This document shows, piece by piece, positions 7,557-15,495 of a DNA stretch of 64,000 nt; positions within the stretch are counted from its first letter, which is position 1, and the number at the start of each line of letters is the position of its first letter. The stretch covers positions 62,001-126,000 of the forward strand of contig JAKJER010000017.1 of NCBI GenBank assembly GCA_022705325.1, in the 5' to 3' direction. A model generated the notes under the pieces. That model made no database searches, had not been told where the DNA came from, and saw only the letters and a list, made by a program, of their open reading frames with translations. Source of the stretch: Planctomycetota bacterium (GTDB lineage: Bacteria; Planctomycetota; Phycisphaerae; SM23-33). The translations under genes were made by a program, and so were the position numbers.

Positions 7557-8163
7557 ATCACCAAGACCACGAAGACCACAGAGATCACAAAGAAGAGACA
7601 TAGAGATCACAAAGACGGCCGGCAGCGGACCTTGTCGTAATGCGGGAACATTCCGGCTCAATTGATGATCCTCCGTGTCCCCTCTTTCAGGATAGACACA
7701 TTGAAGTTGATCAGCAACCCCAGGCGATAGCCGGTGCTTTTCAGGTAGCTGACAACTTGTCTTTCGTGGAGCTTCATCAGTTGCTCGATAGCTTTCAGTT
7801 CGACGGGCACTCCCGGTTCCACCACAAGGTCGGCCCGCTGCCCGTGGATATCCAGATCCTTGTACTTCAGCACGATCGGGACCTGTTGCTGGAAAACCAA
7901 GCCCCGCAAGCCAAGTTCGTAGATCAGCGCTCGCTCGTACACGCTCTCGCGCAAGCCCGGCCCGAGGTGGCGATGCACCTCGATGGCCGCTCCAATAATG
8001 GGTGGGCTGCCTTGTCCAACTCGGGCGGGATAGGTGCGTATGTCTTATGTTGTCTCACGCGTCCCAATCGTCACAAGGGCGAAGTATCCTCATATCCCGA
8101 TTCTCTGTGATCTCTTTTGTGTTTCTTCTTTGTGGTCTTCGTGGTCTTCGTGATCTTGGTGAT
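7557..8163. mobile_element. 607-bp GxxExxY element with 9-nt-periodic terminal inverted repeats
   Basis: Left arm 7557-7616 and right arm 8099-8163 are inverted copies of one another. Both begin ATCACCAAG and continue as 9-mers (A-Y-C-A-C-V-R-A-G type): left ACCACGAAG, ACCACAGAG, ATCACAAAG; right (reverse complement) ATCACGAAG, ACCACGAAG, ACCACAAAG. The only gene between them is a GxxExxY-family protein. The right end is 11 bp after the purL stop codon and the left end touches the purQ Shine-Dalgarno, so the element sits cleanly between two genes that normally form one operon. No clear target-site duplication is visible (TTCC before, TTCG after). Mobility is inferred from structure; no transposase is encoded. 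Confidence 0.6.
7658..7978 (-). CDS. GxxExxY-family protein, N-terminus frameshifted
   Basis: The frame starting at the GTG 7978 gives 106 residues beginning HRHLGPGLRESVY, the G-x-x-E-x-x-Y core of this PD-(D/E)XK-nuclease-like family. Acidic and lysine residues RADLVV and VELKAIE fit the predicted catalytic site, and LGLLINFNV is the conserved C-terminal motif. The family normally has about 20-25 more N-terminal residues. These are present upstream in a different frame: a GTG at 8058 starts RQHKTYAPIPPELDKAAH, and a single missing base near 8000-8001 separates it from IIGAAIEV. The gene is therefore probably damaged by a one-base deletion, or uses the internal GTG. Biochemical role of the family is not established. 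Confidence 0.75.
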   Translation of the reverse strand: MHRHLGPGLRESVYERALIYELGLRGLVFQQQVPIVLKYKDLDIHGQRADLVVEPGVPVELKAIEQLMKLHERQVVSYLKSTGYRLGLLINFNVSILKEGTRRIIN

Positions 8164-8174
8164 TTCGGCAGTCT

Positions 8175-11100
8175 CTACTCTCCGAAGGTCCCCTGCCACG
8201 CCTTCTTGGCTGCGTCGATGCTCACGTCCACCAGGGGCTTGCCCCGGCTGGCGCGGAGGACGACGCGTCCGGTGTCGGTCACGCGCCCGACCTCGCCGGC
8301 GGGGCAGTCCTTGACCAGCCGCATGAACTCGCCGTATTTGGCCTGGGGCACCTCTACGAGGAACCGCCCCGCCGACTCGCCGAACAGCAGCGCGGCTGGG
8401 TTGACGCCCATGGAGCGGACGGGCAGTGCCTGAATGTTGATGTCCACGCCGAGTCCGCCCGAGAAGGCCATCTCGGCGGCTGCCACCGCCAGCCCGCCCT
8501 CGGACAGGTCGTGGCAGGCCCGCACGCAGCCGGCGCGGATGGCGGCTTCCAACGCCCGCATGACCTTGAGGTTGGTCGCCAGGTCCACAGCCGGCACGTC
8601 GTTGCCGGTGGACAAGCCCTCGGCCAGCAGGAAGTGGCTGCCGCCCATCTCGGGGGCGGTCCGCCCGAGGACGAAGAGGTAGTTGCCCGCCTCCTTGGCG
8701 TCGGCGGTGACGCATTTGGATGCGTCGTCGATGACGCTGATCGCCGAGACCAGCAGCGTGGGCGGGATGGCGATGGTCTCGCCCGTGTCGGTCTGAAACT
8801 CGTTGTTGAGCGAGTCCTTGCCGCTGACAAACGGCGTGCCGTAGGCGATCGCCGCGTCGTGGCAGGCGCAGGCGGCGTTGACGAGGCTGCCCATGCGGTC
8901 GAGCTTGTTGCAGTTGCCCCAGCAGAAGTTGTCGAGGATGGCCGTCCGTTCGAGCGTTCCGCCGACGGCCAGGGCGTTGCGCAGGGCCTCGTCGATCGCG
9001 TGCAGGGCCGACTGGTAGGGGTCCAGGTCGCCCAGGCGGGGGTTCATGCCGCAGGAGATGACGACGGCCTTGGAACTGCCCAGCACGGGCCTCAGCACGG
9101 CTGCGTCGCCGGGGCCGTCTTCACTCACGCCCACCAGCGGCTTGATCACGCTGCCGCCCTGCACCTCGTGATCGTACTGGCGGACGATCCACTCCTTGCT
9201 GGCGACGTTCGGCTCGGCCAGGATCTTCAGCAGCGCGTCGCTGTAGTCGTCGCGAACGCCCGGTGCGGGCGAGGGAGTCGCCTTGACGTCCCAGACGGCC
9301 TGCTTGGTCGGGCGGGGCAGACCTTCGTTGAGGAACTCCAGATCGACATCGCCGACCTCGGTGCCGTTGTAGAACAGCCGCAGGTGACGGTCCGGCGTAC
9401 CGTAGTGCCCGATGACGGTGGCCTCGACGCCCTCGTCGCGGAAGATCTTGAGGATGCGGTCGAGGTTCTCCTGGGGCACGGCCAGCACCATGCGTTCCTG
9501 GGCCTCGCTGATCCAGATTTCGGCGTAGGACAGCCCGTTGTACTTGAGCGGGACGCGGTCGAGGTGGACCTCGGCGCCGAGTTCGCTGCCCATCTCGCCG
9601 ACCGCGCTGGACAGCCCGCCGGCGCCACAGTCGGTGATGGCGGTGTAGAGGCCCTGGTCGCGGGCCTGGATGATAGTGTCGAGCATCTTCTTTTCGGTGA
9701 TGGCGTTGCCGATCTGCACCGCGTGGGAGAACTCGGTCTCGTGGCTGTGGGTAAGCTCGCCGCTGCTGAAGGTCGCGCCGTGGATGCCGTCGCGCCCGGT
9801 CCGCCCGCCGACCACCAGCACCACGTCGCCCGCTCGCGGGTCCTTGAAGCACTTCTCGCGAGGCAGCAGGCCGATCGTGCCGCAGAACACCAGCGGGTTG
9901 CCCAGGTAGCGCTCGTCGAAGTAGACGGCGCCGTTGACCGTCGGGATGCCCATGCGGTTGCCGTAGTCGCGCACGCCGCTGACCACGCCCCGCATCACGC
10001 GCCTCGGGTGCAGCACGCCCTTGGGCACGTCGTCGAGCTTCATGTCCGGCGGGCCGAAGCAGAACACGTCGGTGTTCGCCACCGGCGAAGCGCCCATGCC
10101 GGTGCCCATCGGGTCGCGGATCACCCCGCCGATGCCCGTCGACGCCCCGCCGTAGGGCTCGATGGCCGAGGGGTGATTGTGCGTCTCGACCTTGAAGCAC
10201 ACCGCGTGGTTGTCGTCGAACTCGATCACGCCCGCGTTGTCCTGGAACACGCTGATGCACCAGGGCTTGTTCAGCTTCTGCGTCGCGGCGAAGATCGTGC
10301 TCTTGATCATGTTGGGGATTTCGTTGCCCCAGCCGCCGGGGATCGGCCGGCCGCTGTACGACACGTCGCTGCGGAACGTCTTGTGCACGCAGTGCTCGGA
10401 CCAGGTCTGGGCGATCATCTCCAGCTCGACGTCGCGGGGCTCGCGCTCGAGCGAGCGGTAGTGGTCCTGAATCGCCTTCATCTCGGTGAGGTTGAGGAAC
10501 AGGTGCCCGTCCTTGCTGAGTTGGAGGAGGGCCTCCTCGTCCAGGTCGCGGATCGGGACCTGGGTGATCTTCAGTTCGTAGCCGCGGCCCTGCATCTCGG
10601 CGGGTGTGAAGGCGGCGAAATGGACGTCCTCGATGACGGCGTTGGCCAGCAGGCGCCGCGCCACCGCCTCGCACTGGTCGGCGCTGACGTCTCCGGCCAG
10701 CTCATAGCGCCGGGCGGTGCGGACGCTGCGGCAGTCCAGGCCCATGTCGCGAATGGCCTGCTCGGTGGAGGCGGCCACCGGGTCCATCACGCCGGCCTTG
10801 AGGTGGACCTCGATCACGCCGGCGCCCTGGTCCACCTGGGAGCCCTCGGGCATCCTCGTCAGCTCGTATTCCTCGACGACCGGGTCGATGAGCAGTTCGC
10901 GGGCCACGCGGTGGGCCTGGTCGTCGCTCAACTCGCCGTACAGGAAGAACAGGCGGCGCGAGCGGATCGAGGCGACCGACCGGATACCCAACTCGCGAAC
11001 CTGGTGGAGCACCCCGTCGGCATGGGGGTCGCCGAACTGCTGGCGGGGGCGTATTTCGATGCGGGGGATCATGGCCGCGTCCGCCGGCGGCGGGAGCGTC

Positions 11101-11732
11101 GGGACGACGGCGGGCGCCGCCCGGAGCGTATCCTCTGGCGCCTCGGTCGGGGCCAGGACATTCTCCTGGACGCCCTCTTCGGAGACCCACGGCTCGGCTG
11201 TCTGGGGCGCCTGCTCGGCCGGGGGAACCGGCGGTTCGACCTCGACCGGATCGGCCTGGGGCGCGGAGGCTGCCGAGGCAGCGCCCGGTTGACTCACTGG
11301 CGGCGGGGGCGGCTCGGCCAGGGCCCGCTGCTCTTCCTCGTTGATCGGGACGGGCTGGACGCCTTCTTCGGACATCCACGCTTGGGCCTGGTCGGCTGGC
11401 TGCTCGGGGGCCGGCTGGCCTTCCTGCGGTGGTTGTGGCATCGGGGGTTCCTTTTTGGGCTGGGCTTGCGGGGCTGGGCTGGCGAACGGGTCTGGCGACG
11501 GCGGAGGCTCGTCCGTCGCGGGCGGCGGAACCTGCGGGGGCGGTCGCAGCCGCCGCGCCGCCGCCGCAACGATCACCACGCACGTCAGGCCCGCCAGGCA
11601 GGCAATGAGGATCAGGGCGATCCCATGGGGATCCCAGATCTCCGTGCTGGCCAGTTCGGCCAGACTCGCCGCCAGCAGCATCGAGAGAATCACCACGCTC
11701 GTCAGCAATAGTCTTGTCAGAAAGCGACTCAT
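8175..11732 (-). CDS. purL: membrane-anchored PurS-PurS-PurL phosphoribosylformylglycinamidine synthase
   Basis: 1185 residues, far longer than small PurL (about 740). Order: two hydrophobic helices (about residues 5-26 and 38-60); a Pro/Glu/Ala-rich linker (about 63-220) with a repeated motif, W-M-SEEGVQ at 119-125 and W-V-SEEGVQ at 182-188; PurS-like domain 1 (221-292, MIPRIEIRPRQ...); PurS-like domain 2 (303-372); then PurL from about 380 with the signature TWSEHCVHKT (443-452) and the expected glycine-rich ATP-binding blocks. Catalyses FGAR to FGAM with ammonia from PurQ. The start at 11732 has a good Shine-Dalgarno (GAAGGG) and an upstream TATAAT. A start at Met221 (11072) would remove the anchor, so a soluble form is possible. 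The fusion of a membrane segment to this enzyme is unusual. Confidence 0.9.
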   Translation of the reverse strand: MSRFLTRLLLTSVVILSMLLAASLAELASTEIWDPHGIALILIACLAGLTCVVIVAAAARRLRPPPQVPPPATDEPPPSPDPFASPAPQAQPKKEPPMPQPPQEGQPAPEQPADQAQAWMSEEGVQPVPINEEEQRALAEPPPPPVSQPGAASAASAPQADPVEVEPPVPPAEQAPQTAEPWVSEEGVQENVLAPTEAPEDTLRAAPAVVPTLPPPADAAMIPRIEIRPRQQFGDPHADGVLHQVRELGIRSVASIRSRRLFFLYGELSDDQAHRVARELLIDPVVEEYELTRMPEGSQVDQGAGVIEVHLKAGVMDPVAASTEQAIRDMGLDCRSVRTARRYELAGDVSADQCEAVARRLLANAVIEDVHFAAFTPAEMQGRGYELKITQVPIRDLDEEALLQLSKDGHLFLNLTEMKAIQDHYRSLEREPRDVELEMIAQTWSEHCVHKTFRSDVSYSGRPIPGGWGNEIPNMIKSTIFAATQKLNKPWCISVFQDNAGVIEFDDNHAVCFKVETHNHPSAIEPYGGASTGIGGVIRDPMGTGMGASPVANTDVFCFGPPDMKLDDVPKGVLHPRRVMRGVVSGVRDYGNRMGIPTVNGAVYFDERYLGNPLVFCGTIGLLPREKCFKDPRAGDVVLVVGGRTGRDGIHGATFSSGELTHSHETEFSHAVQIGNAITEKKMLDTIIQARDQGLYTAITDCGAGGLSSAVGEMGSELGAEVHLDRVPLKYNGLSYAEIWISEAQERMVLAVPQENLDRILKIFRDEGVEATVIGHYGTPDRHLRLFYNGTEVGDVDLEFLNEGLPRPTKQAVWDVKATPSPAPGVRDDYSDALLKILAEPNVASKEWIVRQYDHEVQGGSVIKPLVGVSEDGPGDAAVLRPVLGSSKAVVISCGMNPRLGDLDPYQSALHAIDEALRNALAVGGTLERTAILDNFCWGNCNKLDRMGSLVNAACACHDAAIAYGTPFVSGKDSLNNEFQTDTGETIAIPPTLLVSAISVIDDASKCVTADAKEAGNYLFVLGRTAPEMGGSHFLLAEGLSTGNDVPAVDLATNLKVMRALEAAIRAGCVRACHDLSEGGLAVAAAEMAFSGGLGVDINIQALPVRSMGVNPAALLFGESAGRFLVEVPQAKYGEFMRLVKDCPAGEVGRVTDTGRVVLRASRGKPLVDVSIDAAKKAWQGTFGE

Positions 11733-11797
11733 GTCAGAGGCCCTTCCGCGGCGGGGCGGCGCTTCAGTCCGACGCCCGCGGACCCGCCAGGGTGCGG

Positions 11798-11803
11798 ATT
11801 ATA
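11798..11803 (-). promoter_or_regulatory. candidate -10 box of purL
   Basis: A perfect TATAAT on the minus strand, about 65 bp upstream of the purL ATG. The hexamer 17 bp further up (TTTCGC) is a poor -35. Planctomycete promoters are not well defined, so this is only a candidate. Confidence 0.35.
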
Positions 11804-11828
11804 GCGAGTTGCAGCCGCGGGCGAAAGT

Positions 11829-11863
11829 GATTGCGGATTGCGGAATACAGAATGCGAATTGGA
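11829..11863. repeat. 7-nt periodic tract upstream of purL
   Basis: Five consecutive heptamers: GATTGCG twice, then GAATACA, GAATGCG, AATTGGA. It lies between the divergence-free 5' end of purL and the 3' end of the deacetylase gene. Same periodic type as 3381-3422 but with a different unit sequence. Confidence 0.6.
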
Positions 11864-11920
11864 CGGCAGGACGAAGAGGGTCGCAGGCAGACAGAGCCGC
11901 AGTCAGGAGAGAGAACGTCC

Positions 11921-12808
11921 TTACTTCCCGTACGCCCACGTCGGCCAATCGCCCGCGCGGAGGGCGGGCAGGTTATCGCGGACGGAGGTGAAGCGGAACG
12001 CCTCCAGCAGACGCCGGAGCTTGTCGTGGGTGCGGGCCAGGTTGACGCGATGACGCCACGTGCCGAGCCGCCCCATCTTCAGCACGGGCTGATCCGGGTC
12101 CAGCTCCCACGGGTGGAGGTAGATCATGGCCGGCAGGCCGCAACGCTGTGCGGCGGCGACCGCCCCCTTGATGACCCACAGCGGCAGCAGCCGCAGATAG
12201 CCCCCCCCACCGACGGGCCAGTTGCCCCGCAGCACGCGGCGAGTGAGCGGGGGCAGCTCGAGGATCGCCTTCTCGCCGCCTGCACGGGCCCAGTGCGGGC
12301 GGGTCGGCGCGTCCGGCACGCCGTAGCGATCGTGCCGCACGGGGAACACCGACGAGTCGTACTGCCAGCCCTCCTCGATGAGCACGTCCAGCGCCCAGGC
12401 CGTCCGGTGCATGATGGAGAACGTCGGGGCACGGAAGCCCACGACTTCCTGACCCGAAAGGTCCTCGAGGATGCGCCGGCTCTCCCGGAGTTCCTGGCGG
12501 AAGGCGTCCGGGCCCAGCCGCGCGAGCATGTGGTGGCTCATGCCGTGCGAGGCCACCTCGTGCCCGGCCTGGGCGATCCGACGCACCAGCTCGCCTCGCT
12601 GGCAAGCCACCCAGCCCAGCACGAAGAACGTCGCCCGCACGCCCCGCTCGGCCAGCAGGTCCAGGATCCGCCCCACCGGCTCGTCCAGGCGCGAGGCGAA
12701 ACCGGCCCAGTCGTCGCGGTCGACGCATTTGGCCGCCCCCTCGACCTGGAAGAACTCCTCCACGTCGAAGCTCAGGTGGTGGGCCAGGTTGTCGCCGGTC
12801 ATGCTCAT
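11921..12808 (-). CDS. PEP-CTERM/XrtA-type polysaccharide deacetylase
   Basis: A 295-residue NodB-homology deacetylase. SFDVEEFF (residues 13-20) carries the catalytic-base and metal Asp of this subfamily, and the metal His pair is in ASHGMSHH (about 86-93). VGFRAPTFSI is the conserved RxP motif. The C-terminal extension with YLHPWELDPDQP corresponds to DUF3473, which marks the deacetylases found with exosortase (PEP-CTERM) polysaccharide loci. It probably removes acetyl groups from an exported polysaccharide. A PEP-CTERM protein is encoded at 49508-51265, but no exosortase is in the window. Start could be Met1 or Met3 (12802); neither has a strong Shine-Dalgarno. Confidence 0.9.
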   Translation of the reverse strand: MSMTGDNLAHHLSFDVEEFFQVEGAAKCVDRDDWAGFASRLDEPVGRILDLLAERGVRATFFVLGWVACQRGELVRRIAQAGHEVASHGMSHHMLARLGPDAFRQELRESRRILEDLSGQEVVGFRAPTFSIMHRTAWALDVLIEEGWQYDSSVFPVRHDRYGVPDAPTRPHWARAGGEKAILELPPLTRRVLRGNWPVGGGGYLRLLPLWVIKGAVAAAQRCGLPAMIYLHPWELDPDQPVLKMGRLGTWRHRVNLARTHDKLRRLLEAFRFTSVRDNLPALRAGDWPTWAYGK

Positions 12809-12850
12809 GCAGGAGTATTATCGGCCATCCGGGCCGATGCGCAGAGAAAT

Positions 12851-12886
12851 AGAGAGAAGAGAAGCCTGAGGGCTCCTCTTCTCTCT
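12851..12886. terminator. hairpin between rplU and the deacetylase gene
   Basis: A long inverted repeat with AGAGAAGAG-type left arm and CTCTTCTCTCT right arm, closed by GCC-TGA-GGC-like pairing. It follows the rplU stop codon and could terminate rplU transcription before the downstream minus-strand gene. There is no clear U-tract. Confidence 0.5.
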
Positions 12887-12920
12887 GGTTGTCTCCTGGT
12901 TCGGGCCGCGCGTCGCGGGT

Positions 12921-13238
12921 TCAGGCGACGATCTTGGTGATGCGGACCTGGATGTACTTCTGGCGGTGCCCGGTCTTGCGACGGGAGTGCTTGCGCCGGC
13001 GGAACTTGAAGATCTGCACCTTCTCGCCCTTGAACTCGTCGTTGAGGATCTCGCCGACGACCTTGGCGTCGCCGACCAGGGGGGTGCCGATCTTCACGTT
13101 GCCCTCGGTGCTGACCAGCAGCACCCGGGGGAATTCCAGTTCTTTGGCGTCTTCAGGCAGGTCGCGCACGTCCACGTTCACCACGTCGCCTTCGCAGACC
13201 CGGAACTGCTGACCACTGTCTTCGATTACCGCGTACAC
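12921..13238 (-). CDS. rplU: 50S ribosomal protein L21
   Basis: A 105-residue protein with the whole L21 pattern: MYAVIEDSGQQFRV at the start, the DVVNVDVRDLPE beta-barrel strand, and the basic C-terminal signature FKFRRRKHSRRKTGHRQ. It binds 23S rRNA in the large subunit. A strong Shine-Dalgarno (AAGGAG, 8 nt spacing) and a good promoter precede it. In most bacteria rplU is followed by rpmA (L27) and often obgE; here the next gene on the strand is a polysaccharide deacetylase, after a hairpin, so the usual pair is split. Confidence 0.95.
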   Translation of the reverse strand: MYAVIEDSGQQFRVCEGDVVNVDVRDLPEDAKELEFPRVLLVSTEGNVKIGTPLVGDAKVVGEILNDEFKGEKVQIFKFRRRKHSRRKTGHRQKYIQVRITKIVA

Positions 13239-13270
13239 TGTCGACTCCTTGCGTCAAGGACAAGCGGTCT

Positions 13271-13298
13271 ATTATGGCGTCCCGAGCGGTGAAGTCAA
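13271..13298 (-). promoter_or_regulatory. sigma-70-like promoter of rplU
   Basis: On the minus strand TTGACT (13298-13293) is followed after 16 bp by CATAAT (13276-13271), about 33 bp upstream of the rplU ATG. This is the best match to a housekeeping promoter seen in the window. Confidence 0.6.
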
Positions 13299-13310
13299 GA
13301 GCGTTTTTCC

Positions 13311-14813
13311 CTACTGCTGAGGTAAGAGCGTCTTTCCCTCGCCGGCTGCCGCGGAGCGGGCCTTGCGCCACGAGTCGTGCCAGGGCGGGGGCATGAACCG
13401 CGGGTTGAGCACGTGGCGGACCGGGCCCAGGCGGTAGACGCGGCGGTACAGCCGCTCCTGCGCCGCCTGCCACTGGTCCGCCAGCGCGAGCTTCTCGTTC
13501 GTCCAGTCCTTCGGGCCCGGCTTGCCGATCAACCGGTCCAGTCGCTCCAGTTCCAGGCGCACCTGCCAATGCTCCAGTCGCCAGTCGGCCTGGACGCCCT
13601 CGCCCAGCCGAGCCAACTCCTCAGCCGCAGCCGGGAAGACGACTCTGCTGTGGTCGCCCCACGTGGCCAGCCAGGCAGCCCAGCGGGCGGCCTTCTGCTC
13701 GTCGGCCCCAAAGTAACGACGGGCGTAGTCGGCCAGGACGGCATCGGGGCCGGCGAATCGCCCGCTGCCCAGTCCGCCCAGCAGGGCCTTGTTGACGTCG
13801 TCGAAGACGCCCTCGCTATAGGCCTGGAAGCCTTCGAAACCCAGGCCGCGCAGGTTGGCCACCGTCTGTTCGATGCGGCGCGGGGCGCTCACCGCCCCCT
13901 GCCGTCCGTACACCTCGCAGCCGCGCTGGTCGCCGTAGCCGATGTGCACGAAGGCGAGTTTCTGGCAGCCGGCCGGGACGGTAATGTCCTTGGGTCGCGT
14001 CTGCCCGTACTCGATGTGCATGGTCATGCCCCGCAGCCAGGAGGGCGCCTCACGGGCCGCCCAGTCGTTGAACTGCTCATGCTCCTGGGGCGTCCACCAC
14101 CACGAGCAGAACCACGGCTGGATGTCCGGGTGGCGCCGCCGGGCCAGTTCGTGGATCTCCTTCATCAGCCTGGCGAAGGTGAGGATCCACGGGCGGCAGC
14201 GCTGGCAGTTGCACCCGCCGTAGTCGTAAGCGAAGGCGGTGAAGGCGTCCAGCCGCAGGCCCGCGTCGGCCAGGTCGTCGAACCAGCGGCGGAAGTTGTT
14301 CAGGATCACCTTGCGGGCCTCGGCGTGGCTGGGGCAGACGAGCTGCCCGAAGACCCGCTGTCCTTTCTCGGCTGCGTAGTGCGGGCGAAGCTGGTCGAGA
14401 TACACGTGGTTGGGCGTGACGATCAGGTTGAGCTTGAGGCCCAGGTCCTGGGCGGCACGGAAGGCCCGCTTCTTGCGGTCGAGTTGCTCCTTGGCCAGGT
14501 CCCAGGTGGCGTCGGAGGCGTACGGGTCGCAGACGTCGGTGGTGGTGATCCAGTCTCCGTAACGGTTGAAGCCGAAGGCCTTGATCTCGGCCAGGTAGGC
14601 CGCCATCTCCCGCGGGCCCATCGCTTCGTAAGAGTTGCCGAAGTGGGCTGGGCAGTAGCATTCGCGGACGCTCAGCGGCTTCGTCGGCTGAGTGGCGGCG
14701 GGTTGCTTCTCGGCGGCGGTCCGCCTCGCCGCCAGATTCCCGAAGGCCAGTGCTGCGGCCGCCGAGGCGAGGGCCGAGCGACGGGAGAAGGTGTATCCGG
14801 CGTTCTTGTTCAT
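13311..14813 (-). CDS. Tat-exported TIM-barrel protein, putative glycosidase
   Basis: 500 residues. The N-terminus FSRRSALASAAAALAFG is a twin-arginine signal. The mature part begins with a TIM-barrel-like pattern (PREMAAYLAEIKAFGFNRYGDW, AQDLGLKLNLIVTPNHVYLDQ, LDAFTAFAYDYGGCNCQRC, WFCSWWWTPQEHEQF) similar to planctomycete glycoside-hydrolase-like proteins of uncertain family. The paired cysteines in CNCQRC echo the CYCEGC pair of the partial glycosidase at the left edge. The C-terminal helical region (LADYARRYFGADEQKAARWAAWLATWGD) is typical of the accessory domain of such enzymes. No catalytic pair can be assigned with confidence. The Shine-Dalgarno is weak. Confidence 0.6.
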   Translation of the reverse strand: MNKNAGYTFSRRSALASAAAALAFGNLAARRTAAEKQPAATQPTKPLSVRECYCPAHFGNSYEAMGPREMAAYLAEIKAFGFNRYGDWITTTDVCDPYASDATWDLAKEQLDRKKRAFRAAQDLGLKLNLIVTPNHVYLDQLRPHYAAEKGQRVFGQLVCPSHAEARKVILNNFRRWFDDLADAGLRLDAFTAFAYDYGGCNCQRCRPWILTFARLMKEIHELARRRHPDIQPWFCSWWWTPQEHEQFNDWAAREAPSWLRGMTMHIEYGQTRPKDITVPAGCQKLAFVHIGYGDQRGCEVYGRQGAVSAPRRIEQTVANLRGLGFEGFQAYSEGVFDDVNKALLGGLGSGRFAGPDAVLADYARRYFGADEQKAARWAAWLATWGDHSRVVFPAAAEELARLGEGVQADWRLEHWQVRLELERLDRLIGKPGPKDWTNEKLALADQWQAAQERLYRRVYRLGPVRHVLNPRFMPPPWHDSWRKARSAAAGEGKTLLPQQ

Positions 14814-15032
14814 TGGTCACGTCCCACGTTGCCTGCGAAACCGTCAGCCGGGCCGGGTTCCGGCAGAGAAGAGCGGTTGCCGGAGACAGCAGGTCTCCGA
14901 GGCCCGGTTCGGCGTTTCAGCATACCCGGTGGGACCGCGAAAGACGAGCCTGTCATGCTGCGGGCGGGCTTGCCTGGCCTGCGGGGCAAGGCGGAAAGCG
15001 GCAAGGGGACGCGAGGAAGATCGGAACGTGCC

Positions 15033-15326
15033 CTATTCTGCTGCGGGGGACTGATCGGGCGAAGGCGGAGACTCGACCTCAGGAACTGGTTTCTCACGAA
15101 GCGGTCGGCTGGGGCGAATGGAAAGCTCTCCTTCCAGGTGGTTCATCCGCCCGACCAAGTCTCGGATCTGGGAGTTGGCGTCGTCGCACGTGCTGGCGGC
15201 TGCCAGCGACGCCGCGGCGCTCTGGAGGTGAGAGCGGGCCTCCGCCGCCCGCCCGGCCAGGAAGGCATTCTCTCCCCGGCGCAGGTGGTCGGCAATCGAT
15301 CTCAGCAACAGCGACATGTCCGCCAT
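15033..15326 (-). CDS. short paralogue of the downstream coiled-coil protein family
   Basis: 97 residues from the ATG at 15326, chosen because AAGGAG lies 9 nt upstream and because the resulting N-terminus (MADMSLLLRSIADHLRRGENAF) then aligns with that of the next protein (MADIKALLTSVSTQLRKAQNAL). The shared unit of about 45 residues is a helical hairpin with GR/KxxEAR and SAAASLA blocks, TPR-like in pattern. The rest is a short helix and a Pro-rich tail. It is the last gene of the minus-strand operon 15033-19770. Function unknown; cytoplasmic by sequence. Confidence 0.6.
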   Translation of the reverse strand: MADMSLLLRSIADHLRRGENAFLAGRAAEARSHLQSAAASLAAASTCDDANSQIRDLVGRMNHLEGELSIRPSRPLREKPVPEVESPPSPDQSPAAE

Positions 15327-15495
15327 AGTCTTCATCTCCTTATCGCCCGGGCCCGTCGGACGATCGGCTGAAGCTACTCGGATCGCAACAGGAGAGATTC
15401 TACGGATACCCTCCGTGGTCCGCAACCCGACAAAATCACAAAGTCTCAAGACCGGTACTGATGCCGGGCGGACAGCCGTGCCGCACAGGTCCGCA

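Noticed and set aside
7557..7616. Periodic repeat as a CRISPR array
   Set aside because: Units are 9 nt, contiguous and without spacers; no cas gene is nearby.
8511..11711. A 1066-codon plus-strand open frame opposite purL
   Set aside because: It is the antisense of a well-conserved enzyme; its composition (Val/Leu/Ala/Asp-rich, no domain) is what high-GC codon bias produces.
14814..15032. Possible tRNA-like sequence near GGCCCGGTTCGGCG
   Set aside because: It does not form an acceptor stem or full cloverleaf; no tRNA was found in the window.
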